A DNA stretch of 64,000 nt from an uncultured Candidatus Melainabacteria bacterium (GCA_934757275.1 CAKVLN010000006.1:41926-105925); one strand, 5' to 3'; counted from the stretch's first letter, positions 17,447 through 27,336 are shown. Notes: generated from the sequence alone by a model not told the origin. Numbers and translations are program-made.

Positions 17447-17863
17447 ATGGAAAATAATATTATTGAATTAGACATTGAAGCTCTTAGAAAAGCTGAAATA
17501 TCACTAGAAAAAGCTTATAGCGTTTTTCTTGAAGGTGATAATGATGAAGAAATGCGTGCCATTTACGCTGATTCTTGTGTAAAAAGGTTTGAATATACCT
17601 TTGAAACTGCTTGGAAGACAATGAAAAAATATTTTAAACTTCAATATAGCAAAAAAGAAGAAGAGCTTACTATGAACAATATTTTTAGATTTATGGAAGC
17701 ATACGGTTTTGCTGAGAATTGGACAGATTGGCGAGATTATTACGCAAAAAGAAACAATACTGCGCATGAATACAGCATTGAAAAGTCTAGAAATTTGTTA
17801 GAAATACTTCCTCAATTTATTGAGAGTGTAAAATTTTTATTAAAAAAATGGGACTCAATATAA
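17447..17863 (+). CDS. HEPN-domain toxin candidate (HI0074 / nucleotidyltransferase-substrate family)
   Basis: 138-residue four-helix protein of the HI0074 family. The HEPN ribonuclease signature RX4-6H is present as RNNTAHEY near residue 105, after the conserved DSCVKRFEYTFETAWKTMKKY segment. In characterised HEPN/MNT systems this protein is an RNase toxin that the partner nucleotidyltransferase neutralises by adding AMP units near this motif. Its stop codon overlaps the partner's ATG (TAATG), so the pair is cotranslated. Confidence 0.88.
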   Translation: MENNIIELDIEALRKAEISLEKAYSVFLEGDNDEEMRAIYADSCVKRFEYTFETAWKTMKKYFKLQYSKKEEELTMNNIFRFMEAYGFAENWTDWRDYYAKRNNTAHEYSIEKSRNLLEILPQFIESVKFLLKKWDSI

Positions 17864-18156
17864 TGATAAAAGGTGTTAACGCAACTGAAGAACTTATCAT
17901 CAAGAAGATATTAAAGCCCTATCAACAAGAGTTTAAATTCTTTTACTACGGATCAAGGGTTAAAGGGAATTTTGAAAAAGCCTCTGATTTAGACGTATTA
18001 ATTCATGGTAAGACGCAAATGCCATATTCTGAATTAGAAACTATCAAGTTTTTATTCGACAAATCAGATTTGCCTTTCATTGTTAATTTTACTGATTATT
18101 ACAATATTGATGAAAAGTTTTATAATTTAATCAAAAAAGACTTAGTTGAAGTATAA
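17863..18156 (+). CDS. Minimal nucleotidyltransferase (MNT) antitoxin candidate
   Basis: 97-residue minimal nucleotidyltransferase of the HI0073 type. It carries the exact GSX10DXD motif: GSRVKGNFEKASDLD near residues 32-46, with the third acidic site probably in FIVNFTDYY. I choose the ATG at 17863, which overlaps the HEPN stop by one base; an in-frame ATG 15 bases earlier has no ribosome site. Together with the upstream gene it forms a HEPN/MNT (type VII-like) toxin-antitoxin module. Confidence 0.88.
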   Translation: MIKGVNATEELIIKKILKPYQQEFKFFYYGSRVKGNFEKASDLDVLIHGKTQMPYSELETIKFLFDKSDLPFIVNFTDYYNIDEKFYNLIKKDLVEV

Positions 18157-18160
18157 CCCC

Positions 18161-18724
18161 CTACTTCAACAAACTATTATAAATATCGACTGTTGCAACA
18201 CAAATTCGGAGTTTTCTATCAACAAGGCTCTTTATTGTATTTTCATAACAAATAAGAAGTGCGGAATCTAACCCATCTTCCTCTAAAGCTTTAATTATTG
18301 GTGCGCAATGTTCGCACGGACGAGTGCGTTCTTCTATCTTATCTGCCAAAAAGATTATCTTCTCAAAAGTTGTCATATCAACTTTTCCCAAAGTATGCCA
18401 TCTTATTGCAGACAAGATTTCTTCATCTTCTACTCCAAATTCTTTTTTTGCAACATAAGCTCCAACCGGTGCGTGATGCGTTTTAGAATTACACAACTCA
18501 CCCTCTTCAAGAGGTAATGTTTTTAATATTTCCATCGTTTCATCTTTTGGCATACATTTTGCACAATCATGAATTAAGCCTGCAAAATAAGCCTTTTCTT
18601 CGTCTAAGCCAAACTTCTTTGCGAGCTTTTTAGCACAATCAGCCGTACCTAGCGAATGCTCATATCTTTCTTCGTTCAAATTTGCTTTCAACCAATTATT
18701 AATATATTCAATTGTACAAACCAT
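18161..18724 (-). CDS. yqeK: YqeK-like HD-domain Ap4A hydrolase
   Basis: 187 residues of the HD superfamily: HSLGTADCAKKLAKKFGL, the HD pair in FAGLIHDCAKCMP, then HHAPVGAYVAKKEFG and AIRWHTLGKVDMTTFEKIIFLADKIEE. YqeK proteins cut diadenosine tetraphosphate symmetrically. It overlaps nadD by 17 bases, the usual nadD-yqeK order; the rsfS gene that often follows is missing here, the next gene being the convergent MNT gene only 4 bases away. Confidence 0.9.
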   Translation of the reverse strand: MVCTIEYINNWLKANLNEERYEHSLGTADCAKKLAKKFGLDEEKAYFAGLIHDCAKCMPKDETMEILKTLPLEEGELCNSKTHHAPVGAYVAKKEFGVEDEEILSAIRWHTLGKVDMTTFEKIIFLADKIEERTRPCEHCAPIIKALEEDGLDSALLICYENTIKSLVDRKLRICVATVDIYNSLLK

Positions 18725-19268
18725 TTTTCTTAATATATTCCTCTACTACTTTCAATCTATTGTTCTCTGAATGATGTTGCCTCAAATCTGTTGACGAAAC
18801 ATCTAAAAACTTCATAGGAGCCATCTCATAATCAAATTTCTCTTTTGGCGTAAGTTCAACACCTCGTGGAAAAACTATAAAATGGACTAATTTACTCAAC
18901 TCTTCTGCCTTATACCAGCTTTCAATCTTTTCAAAAGCGTCGGTTCCAATTAAGAAATTTAAGCGCCCAGTTATATTATACATCTCTCTAATCTTTTTTA
19001 CAGTATTCAAAGAGTATGATTTTTCACCATTTGCACTTAATTTATATTCAATATCAGACACTTCAAACCTTGGCTCATCTGCAATCGCAAGCTTAACCAT
19101 TTCCATTCTATGTCTAGCAAGTTCTGGCTTAATTTCCTTATGTGGTGGAAGATAAGCTGGGATAAAAATTATTTTCTCAAAGCCATAATTCTCAAGTGCA
19201 AATTTTGCAACTCTTAAATGGGCTTCATGTATGGGATTAAAAGTCCCCGAAAAAATACAAATTGACAC
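18708..19268 (-). CDS. nadD: Nicotinate-nucleotide adenylyltransferase
   Basis: 186-residue NadD. It has the nucleotidyltransferase motif FSGTFNPIHEAHL (HxxH-type) at the N-terminus and the C-terminal SSTDLRQ counterpart of ISSTxIR. It adenylates nicotinate mononucleotide in NAD synthesis. It is part of the minus-strand run lysA-cdaA-yitT-nadD-yqeK; the NAD kinase of the window (25982-26758) acts later in the same cofactor pathway. Confidence 0.95.
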   Translation of the reverse strand: MSICIFSGTFNPIHEAHLRVAKFALENYGFEKIIFIPAYLPPHKEIKPELARHRMEMVKLAIADEPRFEVSDIEYKLSANGEKSYSLNTVKKIREMYNITGRLNFLIGTDAFEKIESWYKAEELSKLVHFIVFPRGVELTPKEKFDYEMAPMKFLDVSSTDLRQHHSENNRLKVVEEYIKKNGLYN

Positions 19269-19285
19269 AACAAAAACTCCAAACC

Positions 19286-20173
19286 CTATTTATGTTTCTT
19301 AACTCTTACGCCTTCAACCTCGTGCACATCTTCCGTAACTAGAAACGCTCTTGGGTCAATTGAGTGTACTAATTCTTTAAGTTTTGCCATTTCAAATTTA
19401 CTTACAACGCAATACGTTTGAATTTTTTCTTGCTTTGAATATCCGCCCATCGCTTTCAGGTAAGTTACACTTACATCAAGTTCCTTCATAATTGCATTTC
19501 CGATTTCTTTATAATATTCAGAAAATATTCTAACAGATTTTGCTTTATCCAAACCTTCTAACACAGAGTCGATAACCTTAGAGGCGATATAATATGTTAA
19601 TATAGAATAAAGCGCTCTATCCCAGCCATATAAAAAGCCTGCACCCATATATATAAAAAGGTTTATGAACATTAAAAGTTCGCCAACTGATATAATTTTT
19701 AATTTTTTAGCAAGATTAATTGATACCATCTCTGTTCCATCTAGCGAAGCATTGTTTCTCAAAATCAAACCTACGCCAAAGCCTAAAATGATACCGCCAA
19801 ATACTGTCGCTAGCAATAAGTCATTTGTAGCTTGTTTGCCGTGCAAAACGTTTGTAGCAACTGCCAACATACCCGTCGCAAAAAAGGTTTGGAAAACGAA
19901 TTTACGTCCGAGAGTAGTCAACGCCATCAAAATAAATGGAATGTTTATACAAAAAATTAACAAACCTAAATTCCATTTGGTCAAATAAGAAACCATCATG
20001 GAAATACCGATTACGCCACCATCAATAATTTTATTCGGCAAAAGGAACATCTCTAAGCCTACGGCAACAATAAAGCAACCCAACGTCAAGAAAAAAGCCT
20101 TAACTGCATATTCTCTTGCCAACTCGCCTTTTGTCTTTTTTTTGATTTCAGGTTTTTTCTTATTGAAAAACAT
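19286..20173 (-). CDS. YitT family membrane protein (DUF161/DUF2179)
   Basis: 295 residues. The first 200 hold about five hydrophobic helices (FFLTLGCFIVAVGLEMFLLP, WNLGLLIFCINIPFILMAL, LLATVFGGIILGFGVGLIL and others) and the last 90 form the soluble DUF2179 domain (IGNAIMKELDVSVTYLKAMGGYS...IQTYCVVSKFEMAKLKELV...DPRAFLVTEDVHEV). The N-terminal lysine-rich segment is cytoplasmic. Role unknown in detail; YitT proteins are proposed transporters. Four bases separate it from cdaA, so cotranscription is likely. Confidence 0.88.
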   Translation of the reverse strand: MFFNKKKPEIKKKTKGELAREYAVKAFFLTLGCFIVAVGLEMFLLPNKIIDGGVIGISMMVSYLTKWNLGLLIFCINIPFILMALTTLGRKFVFQTFFATGMLAVATNVLHGKQATNDLLLATVFGGIILGFGVGLILRNNASLDGTEMVSINLAKKLKIISVGELLMFINLFIYMGAGFLYGWDRALYSILTYYIASKVIDSVLEGLDKAKSVRIFSEYYKEIGNAIMKELDVSVTYLKAMGGYSKQEKIQTYCVVSKFEMAKLKELVHSIDPRAFLVTEDVHEVEGVRVKKHK

Positions 20174-20177
20174 ACCC

Positions 20178-21068
20178 TTACTCTTTTCCCTTTAAAATAT
20201 CAAAAATGTTTTTGTGTTTATTTTCCACCAAATCTTTTGGCTTAATACCTAAAATTGATTCTAAATCAGTTTTTAAGGTCGTTAAATCATCATATTTCTT
20301 CAAAATGCCGTCCATACAAACAGAAACATCACCAGTTTCTTCTGACACAACAAGACAAGCCGCATCAGAAACCTCTGACATACCAATAGCTGCTCTATGA
20401 CGAGTACCGTATCTCCAACTTAGTTTAGGATCTTCAGTCAACGGCAAAAGTACACCAGCAGAATGTATTTTATGATTTTCAATTACCATTGCGCCATCGT
20501 GTAATGGTGTATTTGGGTGAAAAATTGTCAAAATAAGTTCGGTTGAAATCAAGGCATCAAGCTTAGTTCCAACATCAGAATAAACACCAGTATTCATATC
20601 CTTTTGAAAAACAATCAAAGCACCAGTCTTTGTCTTCGTTAAATATTTAACCGCCTCAATGATTTCCTTAATTACATCAATATCATTTTCTGTTGCTTTA
20701 ACGTAAGAACCTGGAGTAAAGAAAGCTTTTCTAATAAACCCTGGTTGACCTAAATAACCCAAAAATCTTCTAAGTTCTGGTTGGAATATTACAATCAAAC
20801 TCAAAGAAATCAAAGTTACGAGAGATTTTAAGAAAACACCCAAAATTCTTAAATCTATCAAAATAAGAATTTCACTCAATATCCAAGCGAAAATCAAGAT
20901 AAAAATACCTTTTACCAATTTCTCAGATTGAGTATCCTTGATAAATTTGCGATAAAATACCAAAAGAATTACAACAATAAGTCCGATTTCCAAAACATTT
21001 ATCCAATTCAATGACCATTGAAGTGGACTCAAAACATCTTGAATTAAAGAAATCAGCGCATCTGTCAT
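20178..21068 (-). CDS. cdaA: Diadenylate cyclase CdaA
   Basis: 296-residue membrane-bound diadenylate cyclase. Three N-terminal membrane helices are followed by the DAC domain with LHDGAMVIENHKIHSAG (DGA motif) and YGTRHRAAIGMSEVSDA (RHR motif), the two signatures needed to make cyclic di-AMP. The cdaR/ybbR regulator gene usually found next to cdaA is absent. One base separates it from lysA upstream. Confidence 0.95.
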   Translation of the reverse strand: MTDALISLIQDVLSPLQWSLNWINVLEIGLIVVILLVFYRKFIKDTQSEKLVKGIFILIFAWILSEILILIDLRILGVFLKSLVTLISLSLIVIFQPELRRFLGYLGQPGFIRKAFFTPGSYVKATENDIDVIKEIIEAVKYLTKTKTGALIVFQKDMNTGVYSDVGTKLDALISTELILTIFHPNTPLHDGAMVIENHKIHSAGVLLPLTEDPKLSWRYGTRHRAAIGMSEVSDAACLVVSEETGDVSVCMDGILKKYDDLTTLKTDLESILGIKPKDLVENKHKNIFDILKGKE

Positions 21069-21069
21069 A

Positions 21070-22374
21070 TTATCTCAACCTATCGGGAATGTTATCTTTA
21101 GAGATTAAATCATCTAACGTCTCTCTATATACTATAATATCAGAATGTGAATTATTTACAAGTACCATCGCAGGTTTTTCTACTCTATTATAATTACTTG
21201 CCATAGAATAATTATATGCGCCTGTATTGTACACGCACAAAACATCACCACTACTCAATTTGGGCAACTCAATTTCGTTTATCAAAATATCGCCACTTTC
21301 ACAAAATCTACCAGCAATCGTAACTTTTTCCAACTCATCTGAAACCTGTTTATTTGCAACCTGTGCAACGTATTCAGCCTGATACATACTAGGACGTGGG
21401 TTATCAGCCATACCACCGTCTACTGCTACATATTTACGACCATTTGGAACTTGTTTTGAACTTCCTACTGTATATAAAGTTACACCGCTAGTAGAAATTA
21501 TACTGCGCCCTGGTTCAATATATATCGTAGGAATTTCTACTGCATATTTTGTCATAGCCTCTGTAACTACTTTTGCCAAGGTTTCAACATCTGGAGGAGT
21601 GTCAGAGTCTGTATATTTAACGCCTAAACCTCCTCCAATATTCATCTCGTCAAGAGTAAGTCCAAATTGTTCTTTAATTCTAGATATTTCTTTAACCAAA
21701 ATTTCTACTTCGTCATAATAACATTGTGGTTCAAAAATTTGAGAACCGATATGAGCGTGCAAACCTCTTAGAACAAGGTTTTTGTATTCATTTTTTATAA
21801 GATTAACAATTTCATCAACTTGTGACAAATCAAAGCCAAATTTTGAGTCAATTTGCCCTGTTTGGATATAATCGTGGGTATGGCATTCAATTCCAGGGGT
21901 AATTCTTAGAAGAATTTCTGCCTTAATTCCTTTTTCTTCTGCAATTTTATTAAGCAACTCTGCCTCATAAAAATTGTCAACAGAAAAACGACCGACCTTG
22001 CAATCAAGCGCAAATTCTAATTCTCTTCTTGTTTTGTTATTACCATTAAAAAGAACTTTTGACATATCAACACCAGCTTTAAAAACAGTATTAATTTCAC
22101 CAGCCGAAACCGTATCAAACCCAAAACCTTCGCTTGATAAAATTTTGCTAATAGCAGAAGTACAAAGAGCCTTTGAGGCGTACATCATTTTGATATTTGC
22201 ATAATTCTTGAACGCTTTTTTATAATCTTGACAAATTCCACGCAAAGTAGCCTCATCTATTACATACAAAGGTGTTCCATATTGTTTTGCAAGTTCTACT
22301 GTATCACACCCGCCAATAAATAAATGCTCTTTTTCCTCCGTTGTTATCGGTCTGATTGATTGATTTACGCTCAT
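21070..22374 (-). CDS. lysA: Diaminopimelate decarboxylase
   Basis: 434-residue PLP-dependent decarboxylase. The PLP Lys is in KMMYASKALCT, with HIGSQIFEP, a glycine-rich phosphate loop in NIGGGLGVKY, YIEPGRSI and the Cys of FCESGDILIN that reaches into the partner active site. It makes L-lysine from meso-diaminopimelate and so complements the DapL of this window. It opens the operon with cdaA, yitT, nadD and yqeK. Confidence 0.95.
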   Translation of the reverse strand: MSVNQSIRPITTEEKEHLFIGGCDTVELAKQYGTPLYVIDEATLRGICQDYKKAFKNYANIKMMYASKALCTSAISKILSSEGFGFDTVSAGEINTVFKAGVDMSKVLFNGNNKTRRELEFALDCKVGRFSVDNFYEAELLNKIAEEKGIKAEILLRITPGIECHTHDYIQTGQIDSKFGFDLSQVDEIVNLIKNEYKNLVLRGLHAHIGSQIFEPQCYYDEVEILVKEISRIKEQFGLTLDEMNIGGGLGVKYTDSDTPPDVETLAKVVTEAMTKYAVEIPTIYIEPGRSIISTSGVTLYTVGSSKQVPNGRKYVAVDGGMADNPRPSMYQAEYVAQVANKQVSDELEKVTIAGRFCESGDILINEIELPKLSSGDVLCVYNTGAYNYSMASNYNRVEKPAMVLVNNSHSDIIVYRETLDDLISKDNIPDRLR

Positions 22375-22377
22375 AAA

Positions 22378-22430
22378 AAAGTCCTCTTATTTTGCTATTT
22401 TCTTTATTCTAGCAAAAACAAGAGGACTTT
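22378..22430 (-). terminator. Terminator of the 80-residue protein gene
   Basis: Long stem AAAGTCCTCTT...AAGAGGACTTT extended by TTTTGCTA / TAGCAAAA, with a T-run when read on the minus strand. It separates the small upstream gene from lysA. Confidence 0.8.
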
Positions 22431-22453
22431 AAAATACATTCCTTAACTAATTT

Positions 22454-22696
22454 CTATGCTGCTTCTGTTTGAACATATTTTGCTGATTTCGCAACAACTC
22501 CGTAACAAACCATTGTTAATCTATTGTTCAAAGCCAACATTGTTCTAAAATTGTTTGCTGATGAGTTCATTGCACTCATCATATCGTCTGCTGAAATTCT
22601 TGAAGATAATGCGTCATCATTGTGATTGTCAACTTTTTCTTGTGCATATTTTTCTACTAATAACTTGTCGATAAAATCTCTTGCTCCAATTGCCAT
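22454..22696 (-). CDS. Small hypothetical protein
   Basis: 80 residues, probably helical (MAIGARDFIDKLLVEKYAQE, SADDMMSAMNSSANNFRTML, a hydrophobic Met/Leu/Val patch LALNNRLTMVCYGVVAK). AGGAGAG precedes the ATG and a strong terminator follows, so it is a real stand-alone unit. The region upstream carries GCAATTT and ATACTTTATATATACA in the same spacing as the region upstream of the gene at 54779. No family recognised. Confidence 0.75.
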   Translation of the reverse strand: MAIGARDFIDKLLVEKYAQEKVDNHNDDALSSRISADDMMSAMNSSANNFRTMLALNNRLTMVCYGVVAKSAKYVQTEAA

Positions 22697-22951
22697 AATT
22701 TTTACTCTCCTATATTTCTTATATATTTCTTATGTATATATAAAGTATTTCTCTTTTTGAAAATTGCCTTTTTTGATAGAGTTTATTAAGTTTTGTAAAG
22801 ATGAGTTTTGAAAAAAGGGAAAAAGTTAATATTGTAAAGGAAATGAGGGGATAAGAGGTTATAAAAATAGCAGATTACTTCGTCGCTTTCGTTCAATACA
22901 AGGGCACAAATACATTAATCTTGCATTTATTAAATTATGCGACTGTCTGAT

Positions 22952-22980
22952 TTTTCATTTTTGATTGTTTATGCTACGAT
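22952..22980 (+). promoter_or_regulatory. Putative extended -10 promoter of secA
   Basis: TGCTACGAT (extended -10, TGN-TACGAT) with a weak -35 TTTTCA 17 bases before it, about 24 bases ahead of the secA start. The rest of the 22697-23003 gap holds no gene that I can support. Confidence 0.45.
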
Positions 22981-23003
22981 TATTGTAATTGGAGAGGATT
23001 ATT

Positions 23004-25646
23004 ATGATAAATTTTTTATTAAAACTATTAGGTGACCCGAACGAAAAAAAAGTAAAGAAAATATTAGGTATTATTGACCATATAAACGCTCTTGAACCAG
23101 AGCTTGAAAAACTTTCTGACGAAGAACTTAGAGGAAAGACAGCAGAGTTTAAGAAAATTTTGGACGCTCGCCCAAAATCAGATAACGAAAAAGCTGACAG
23201 AATTTTAGAGAAAGAAGCTTTAGACAAGATTTTGCCAGAAGCTTTTGCAGTAGTGAGAGAAGCTGGTAAGCGTGTTTTGAATATGCGTCACTTCGACGTT
23301 CAGCTTATTGGTGCGTATTTCCTACACAACGGACACATCGCTGAAATGAGAACCGGCGAAGGTAAAACTCTTGTTGCTACTCTTGCAGCGTATTTGAATG
23401 CACTTACAGGAAAAGGCGTTCACGTTGTAACCGTAAACGATTATTTGGCTAAACGTGATAGCGAATGGATGGGAAAAATCTACAAATTCTTAGGTTTATC
23501 AGTTGGTGTAATTTTATCTAACCAACACGACGCAGAAGAATTTAACCGAAAACGTGCTGCATACAATTGCGACATTACTTATGGCACAAACAACGAGTTT
23601 GGTTTTGATTATTTGCGTGACAACATGGCAGCGTCAAAAGATATGTTAGTTCAAAGACCTTTCAACTACGCCATCATCGACGAAGTTGACAGTATTTTGA
23701 TTGATGAAGCTAGAACTCCGCTTATCATTAGTGGTCGTGTTGAAAAATCGGCTGACACATACACTTTGATGGCAAAGGTTGCACCACAATTAGAAAAGAA
23801 CGCTGATTACGAGGTTGACGAAAAGAACAAAAACGTAATCTTAACAGAAGATGGTATCGATAAAGCTCAAGCAATCATTGGTTGCAAAGATTTGTTTGAT
23901 ATTAACAATCAGTATGCACACGATTTGTTAAACGCCTTGAAAGCTAAAGAATTATTCACTCGTGACACAGATTACGTTGTTAAAGATGGCGAAATCATGA
24001 TTGTTGACGAATTTACTGGACGTTTAATGCCAGGTAGACGTTGGTCTGACGGCTTGCACCAAGCTATCGAAGCGAAAGAAGGAGTTGAAATTCAAGACGA
24101 AACTCAAACTCTTGCAAGCATTACTTTCCAAAACTTATTCAGACTTTATCCAAAGCTATCAGGTATGACTGGTACTGCTATGACTGAAGAAGCTGAATTT
24201 GGTAAAATTTATAATTTGGAAGTAACTGTTATTCCGACAAACAAACCAGATATCAGAATAAATTATCCAGACGTAATTTATAAAACAGAAAAAGCAAAAT
24301 ACGACGCAGTAGTAGAAGATATTATTGAACAAAACAAACTGGGACGCCCAGTTTTGGTGGGTACAGTTAGTATCGAAAAATCTGAATACATTTCTGCATT
24401 ATTGAACAAAAAAGGAATTAAGCACAACGTCCTAAACGCTAAGCAACACGAGCGTGAAGCGTATATTATCGCCCAAGCTGGTCGTGTAGGAGCGGTTACA
24501 ATCGCTACTAACATGGCTGGTCGTGGTACAGATATTCTATTAGGTGGTAATGCTGAATTTTTGGCAAAAGAAGCTCTTGAAAACCAAGGCATTAGCCAAG
24601 ATGATGAAAACTACCAAGCTCTAAAAGATGAAGCTTTAGCGGGTGCTAGAACTATCACAGAAAAAGAACACGCAAAAGTAGTTGAATTAGGAGGTCTTCA
24701 CGTTATTGGTACAGAAAGACACGAATCTCGAAGAATTGACAACCAGCTTAGAGGTCGTGCTGCACGTCAAGGCGACCCTGGGTCTACTAGATTTTTCTTA
24801 TCATTGGAAGACAATTTGATGAGAATTTTTGGTGGCGATAAAATCACTGGTTTGATGAATATGCTTAATGTGGAAGAAAATATGGCAATTGAATCTTCTT
24901 TAATCACACGACAAATTCAATCTGCACAAAAGAAGGTTGAAACATACCATTTTGATATTCGTAAAAACGTACTTCAATACGACGATGTTATGAACATTCA
25001 GAGAGAAAAATTCTACGCACAAAGACGCAAAGTACTTGAAGGCAAAGATTTGAGGGGTGACATTGAATTTATGATAGACAAAGAAGTTGACAGACTTCTA
25101 AAAAGCTATATCACACCGGAAATGAACCCAGAAGAATATATTCCAGAAGATTTGGAAACCTTAATCAAGGAATTGCATTCTACAATACCGCAACTATCTT
25201 ATATCACAGTTAATGATATTAAAGATTACAGATTCCCTAGAATTTATGATTCACTAAAAGAAGCTGCACAAAAGGCTTACAAAGAACATGAAGAAGAAAT
25301 TATTGGCTTCTATAATTCAATTTCTGAACAATATGACCCATCTTTTACAAAACAAGAATTGTTTGTTTCTGACAACATAATGCGCTCATTAGAAAGAGAT
25401 ATTCTGTTAAGAGTAGTTGATAATCAATGGATTGACCACTTGCACAATATTGATATGCTAAAAGACGGCATTGGCTTGCGTGCTTACGGTCAAAAAGACC
25501 CACTGATTGAATACAAAAAAGAAGCTTATGATTTATTTAACAAAATGATGTTTGAAATTCAAAGCAACACCGTTAAATATTTGTTTAGAGCGAAATTCGG
25601 CATTCAGTTTGTTTCTGACGACGGTGTCGAAGTTATTGAAGGTTAA
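23004..25646 (+). CDS. secA: Protein translocase ATPase SecA
   Basis: 880-residue SecA. Walker A is [11 protein letters not shown], the DEAD-type box is [19 protein letters not shown], later helicase motifs are [17 protein letters not shown] and [26 protein letters not shown] start at the ATG for [10 protein letters not shown] with GGAGAGG six bases ahead; the in-frame TTG 15 bases earlier contains the ribosome site. The C-terminal zinc-binding tail (CXCX8CH) of many SecA proteins is absent: the protein stops after the helical scaffold/wing region. SecA drives Sec-dependent export at the inner membrane. Confidence 0.98.
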   Translation: MINFLLKLLGDPNEKKVKKILGIIDHINALEPELEKLSDEELRGKTAEFKKILDARPKSDNEKADRILEKEALDKILPEAFAVVREAGKRVLNMRHFDVQLIGAYFLHNGHIAEMRTGEGKTLVATLAAYLNALTGKGVHVVTVNDYLAKRDSEWMGKIYKFLGLSVGVILSNQHDAEEFNRKRAAYNCDITYGTNNEFGFDYLRDNMAASKDMLVQRPFNYAIIDEVDSILIDEARTPLIISGRVEKSADTYTLMAKVAPQLEKNADYEVDEKNKNVILTEDGIDKAQAIIGCKDLFDINNQYAHDLLNALKAKELFTRDTDYVVKDGEIMIVDEFTGRLMPGRRWSDGLHQAIEAKEGVEIQDETQTLASITFQNLFRLYPKLSGMTGTAMTEEAEFGKIYNLEVTVIPTNKPDIRINYPDVIYKTEKAKYDAVVEDIIEQNKLGRPVLVGTVSIEKSEYISALLNKKGIKHNVLNAKQHEREAYIIAQAGRVGAVTIATNMAGRGTDILLGGNAEFLAKEALENQGISQDDENYQALKDEALAGARTITEKEHAKVVELGGLHVIGTERHESRRIDNQLRGRAARQGDPGSTRFFLSLEDNLMRIFGGDKITGLMNMLNVEENMAIESSLITRQIQSAQKKVETYHFDIRKNVLQYDDVMNIQREKFYAQRRKVLEGKDLRGDIEFMIDKEVDRLLKSYITPEMNPEEYIPEDLETLIKELHSTIPQLSYITVNDIKDYRFPRIYDSLKEAAQKAYKEHEEEIIGFYNSISEQYDPSFTKQELFVSDNIMRSLERDILLRVVDNQWIDHLHNIDMLKDGIGLRAYGQKDPLIEYKKEAYDLFNKMMFEIQSNTVKYLFRAKFGIQFVSDDGVEVIEG

Positions 25647-25689
25647 CAAAGGAAAGGGTGCGTCAAAGACGCACCCTTTCCTTTGTTAA
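25643..25689 (+). terminator. secA terminator
   Basis: A perfect 22-base stem with a 3-base loop AAA. The left arm begins inside the secA stop codon. The core GGGTGCGTC/GACGCACCC recurs as a theme in other intergenic hairpins of this window (33611 and 44785). Confidence 0.85.
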
Positions 25690-25980
25690 ATAAAATGAAC
25701 GACTTTGCACCCCACGAGCGTGTGGCGATTAGCCACAATAGCGAGTGAAAGAGAGCAGGCTCTGCCTGCAAAATCAGCCATTCAATCCACGCTCGTAAGA
25801 GCGTAGAAAACAATAGCGTGCTTTCTCTTTCTTTTGGTACTTTTCTTTCTATTTGCCTCGCAAATAAAGAGAAAGAAAAGTACATCAAAGAAACAAATTT
25901 TTTATTACAAAAGAAAAAACTTCTTACTTTTTTCTTTTTTGTTGCGAAATAAAGAAAAGTAAGCAAATATTTATAATAAA
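25690..25980. repeat. Intergenic repeat cluster
   Basis: 290 bases without a credible gene. It begins with a block (CACGAGCGTGTGGCGATTAG) also found near 63911 as ATGAGCGTGTGGCGATGA. Further on are two consecutive inverted repeats built on TACTTTTCTTT...AAAGAAAAGTA (about 25847-25892) and CTTACTTTTTTCTTT...AAAGAAAAGTAAG (about 25922-25962). An open frame can be read through it on the minus strand but it is low complexity and has no start signal. Confidence 0.6.
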
Positions 25981-25981
25981 T

Positions 25982-26758
25982 TTAATTGGTAGGAGAAACA
26001 CCCCAGTGCAATTTGTTTCTCAAAACAGAATAAAAACCATCATCATTCAAAAAAGCTAAAACTGCTTTTTTAGAAGAAGTCTTAATCAAAATTTCTTTAA
26101 CATTTTCGGTTGTATCATATCCGTCAACCGCAACCGAAAGCAATTTGTCACTTGTTTTAACCTTAATTGTTTCATCAATTGGCACAACCAAAGGACGAGC
26201 GTTCAGAGTATGCGGACAAATTGGTACAATTACCAAAGCGTCTAAAGTTGGATACAAAACAGGTCCACCTGCCGAAAGACCATAAGCCGTTGAACCAGTT
26301 GGGGTCGCTATAATCAAACCGTCTGCAATATAATCACAAACAAATTTCTCATTTATCTCTAAATAAAACTTTGAGGTGCGAGAAGTCATAGAACCTTTAA
26401 TTACAAAATCATTAAGTGCAACTGCCTCTTCGGCTTCCAGCATCAAGCGTTCTTCTGTTGAATATTCCCCAGCCTTTACCGCATTAACGGCTTTATTAAT
26501 TTCTTCGACACCAGCTTGAGCTAGAAAACCTAAACGCCCAAGATTTATACCCAGAACAGGCGAACCAGCATAAAATCTTGCACACTTCAAAAGTGTTCCG
26601 TCACCACCGATTACAAACGTAAATTTGCCAAAAGGTTCAAGCTTATCTATGTCAAAAGATTTAAACTCAATCTTATTTTCAATCAAAGCGTTTTCTAAAG
26701 TTTCCAGAGCCTTCTTATATCCAGAAATTTGTTTGTTATAAACTACATTAATTCTCAT
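25982..26758 (-). CDS. nadK: NAD kinase
   Basis: 258 residues with the NAD kinase signatures FVIGGDGTLLKCAR (GGDG) and TPTGSTAYGLSAGGPVLYP, plus LGINLGRLGFLA and the C-terminal VDGYDTTENVKEI. It phosphorylates NAD to NADP. Divergently arranged with the bifunctional nuclease gene; 59 bases lie between the two starts. Confidence 0.95.
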   Translation of the reverse strand: MRINVVYNKQISGYKKALETLENALIENKIEFKSFDIDKLEPFGKFTFVIGGDGTLLKCARFYAGSPVLGINLGRLGFLAQAGVEEINKAVNAVKAGEYSTEERLMLEAEEAVALNDFVIKGSMTSRTSKFYLEINEKFVCDYIADGLIIATPTGSTAYGLSAGGPVLYPTLDALVIVPICPHTLNARPLVVPIDETIKVKTSDKLLSVAVDGYDTTENVKEILIKTSSKKAVLAFLNDDGFYSVLRNKLHWGVSPTN

Positions 26759-26817
26759 AGCCGAATTATAACATATAAATCAAGCTTGTGGTATAATCAT
26801 ATTGAAATGAGGTTATT

Positions 26818-27327
26818 ATGATAGAAATGAAAGTTATGGGTATTGCGCTTGATGTGAGAACAAACTCACCAATCGTTGTACTACACGATTTAGATAACAG
26901 AAAAGCACTTCCTATTTGGATTGGCTCTGCAGAAGCAAGTGCTATTATCAGATGTATTGAAGGACTTGTTGTTGCTCGTCCTATGACACACGATTTGATT
27001 ACAAATATTATTGAAAAAACTGGTTACAAGCTAGATAAAATTGAAATCAACGATGTTGAACAAGAAACATATTATGCAACTTTATTCTTATCAAAAGATG
27101 GAGAAACTTTAGAAATTGATGCTAGACCATCTGATGCTATCGCAGTTGCTATGAGAGCAGAAGCTCCAATTTTTGTTACAGCAAATGTATTATTGAACGG
27201 TTCTGTTTCAACAGATACCGCAAAAGACGAGGAAGAAGCTCAAGAATTTAAAGATTTTATTCAAAACATCAAACCTTCTGATTTTGAGAAATTGATGGAA
27301 GGAAAACACAAAGAAAACGACCAATAA
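26818..27327 (+). CDS. Bifunctional nuclease family protein (DUF151)
   Basis: 169 residues. The BFN domain fills the first 130 (MKVMGIALDVRTNSPIVVLHD, LPIWIGSAEASAI, RPMTHDLITNII, IDARPSDAIAVAMRAEAPIF), followed by a charged tail. Family members have been reported with RNase and DNase activity in plants, and the domain is widespread in bacteria with unclear role. ATGAGGTT lies just ahead of the ATG. Confidence 0.88.
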   Translation: MIEMKVMGIALDVRTNSPIVVLHDLDNRKALPIWIGSAEASAIIRCIEGLVVARPMTHDLITNIIEKTGYKLDKIEINDVEQETYYATLFLSKDGETLEIDARPSDAIAVAMRAEAPIFVTANVLLNGSVSTDTAKDEEEAQEFKDFIQNIKPSDFEKLMEGKHKENDQ

Positions 27328-27336
27328 CAAATGTAG

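Noticed and set aside
24278..24592. 104-codon frame antisense to secA
   Set aside because: Lies wholly within the conserved motor region of secA and has no feature of its own.
25643..25966. 107-codon open frame on the minus strand after secA
   Set aside because: It overlaps the secA terminator and low-complexity AAAGAAAAGTA repeats, has no ribosome site and reads as Phe/Lys/Ser-rich repeat sequence.
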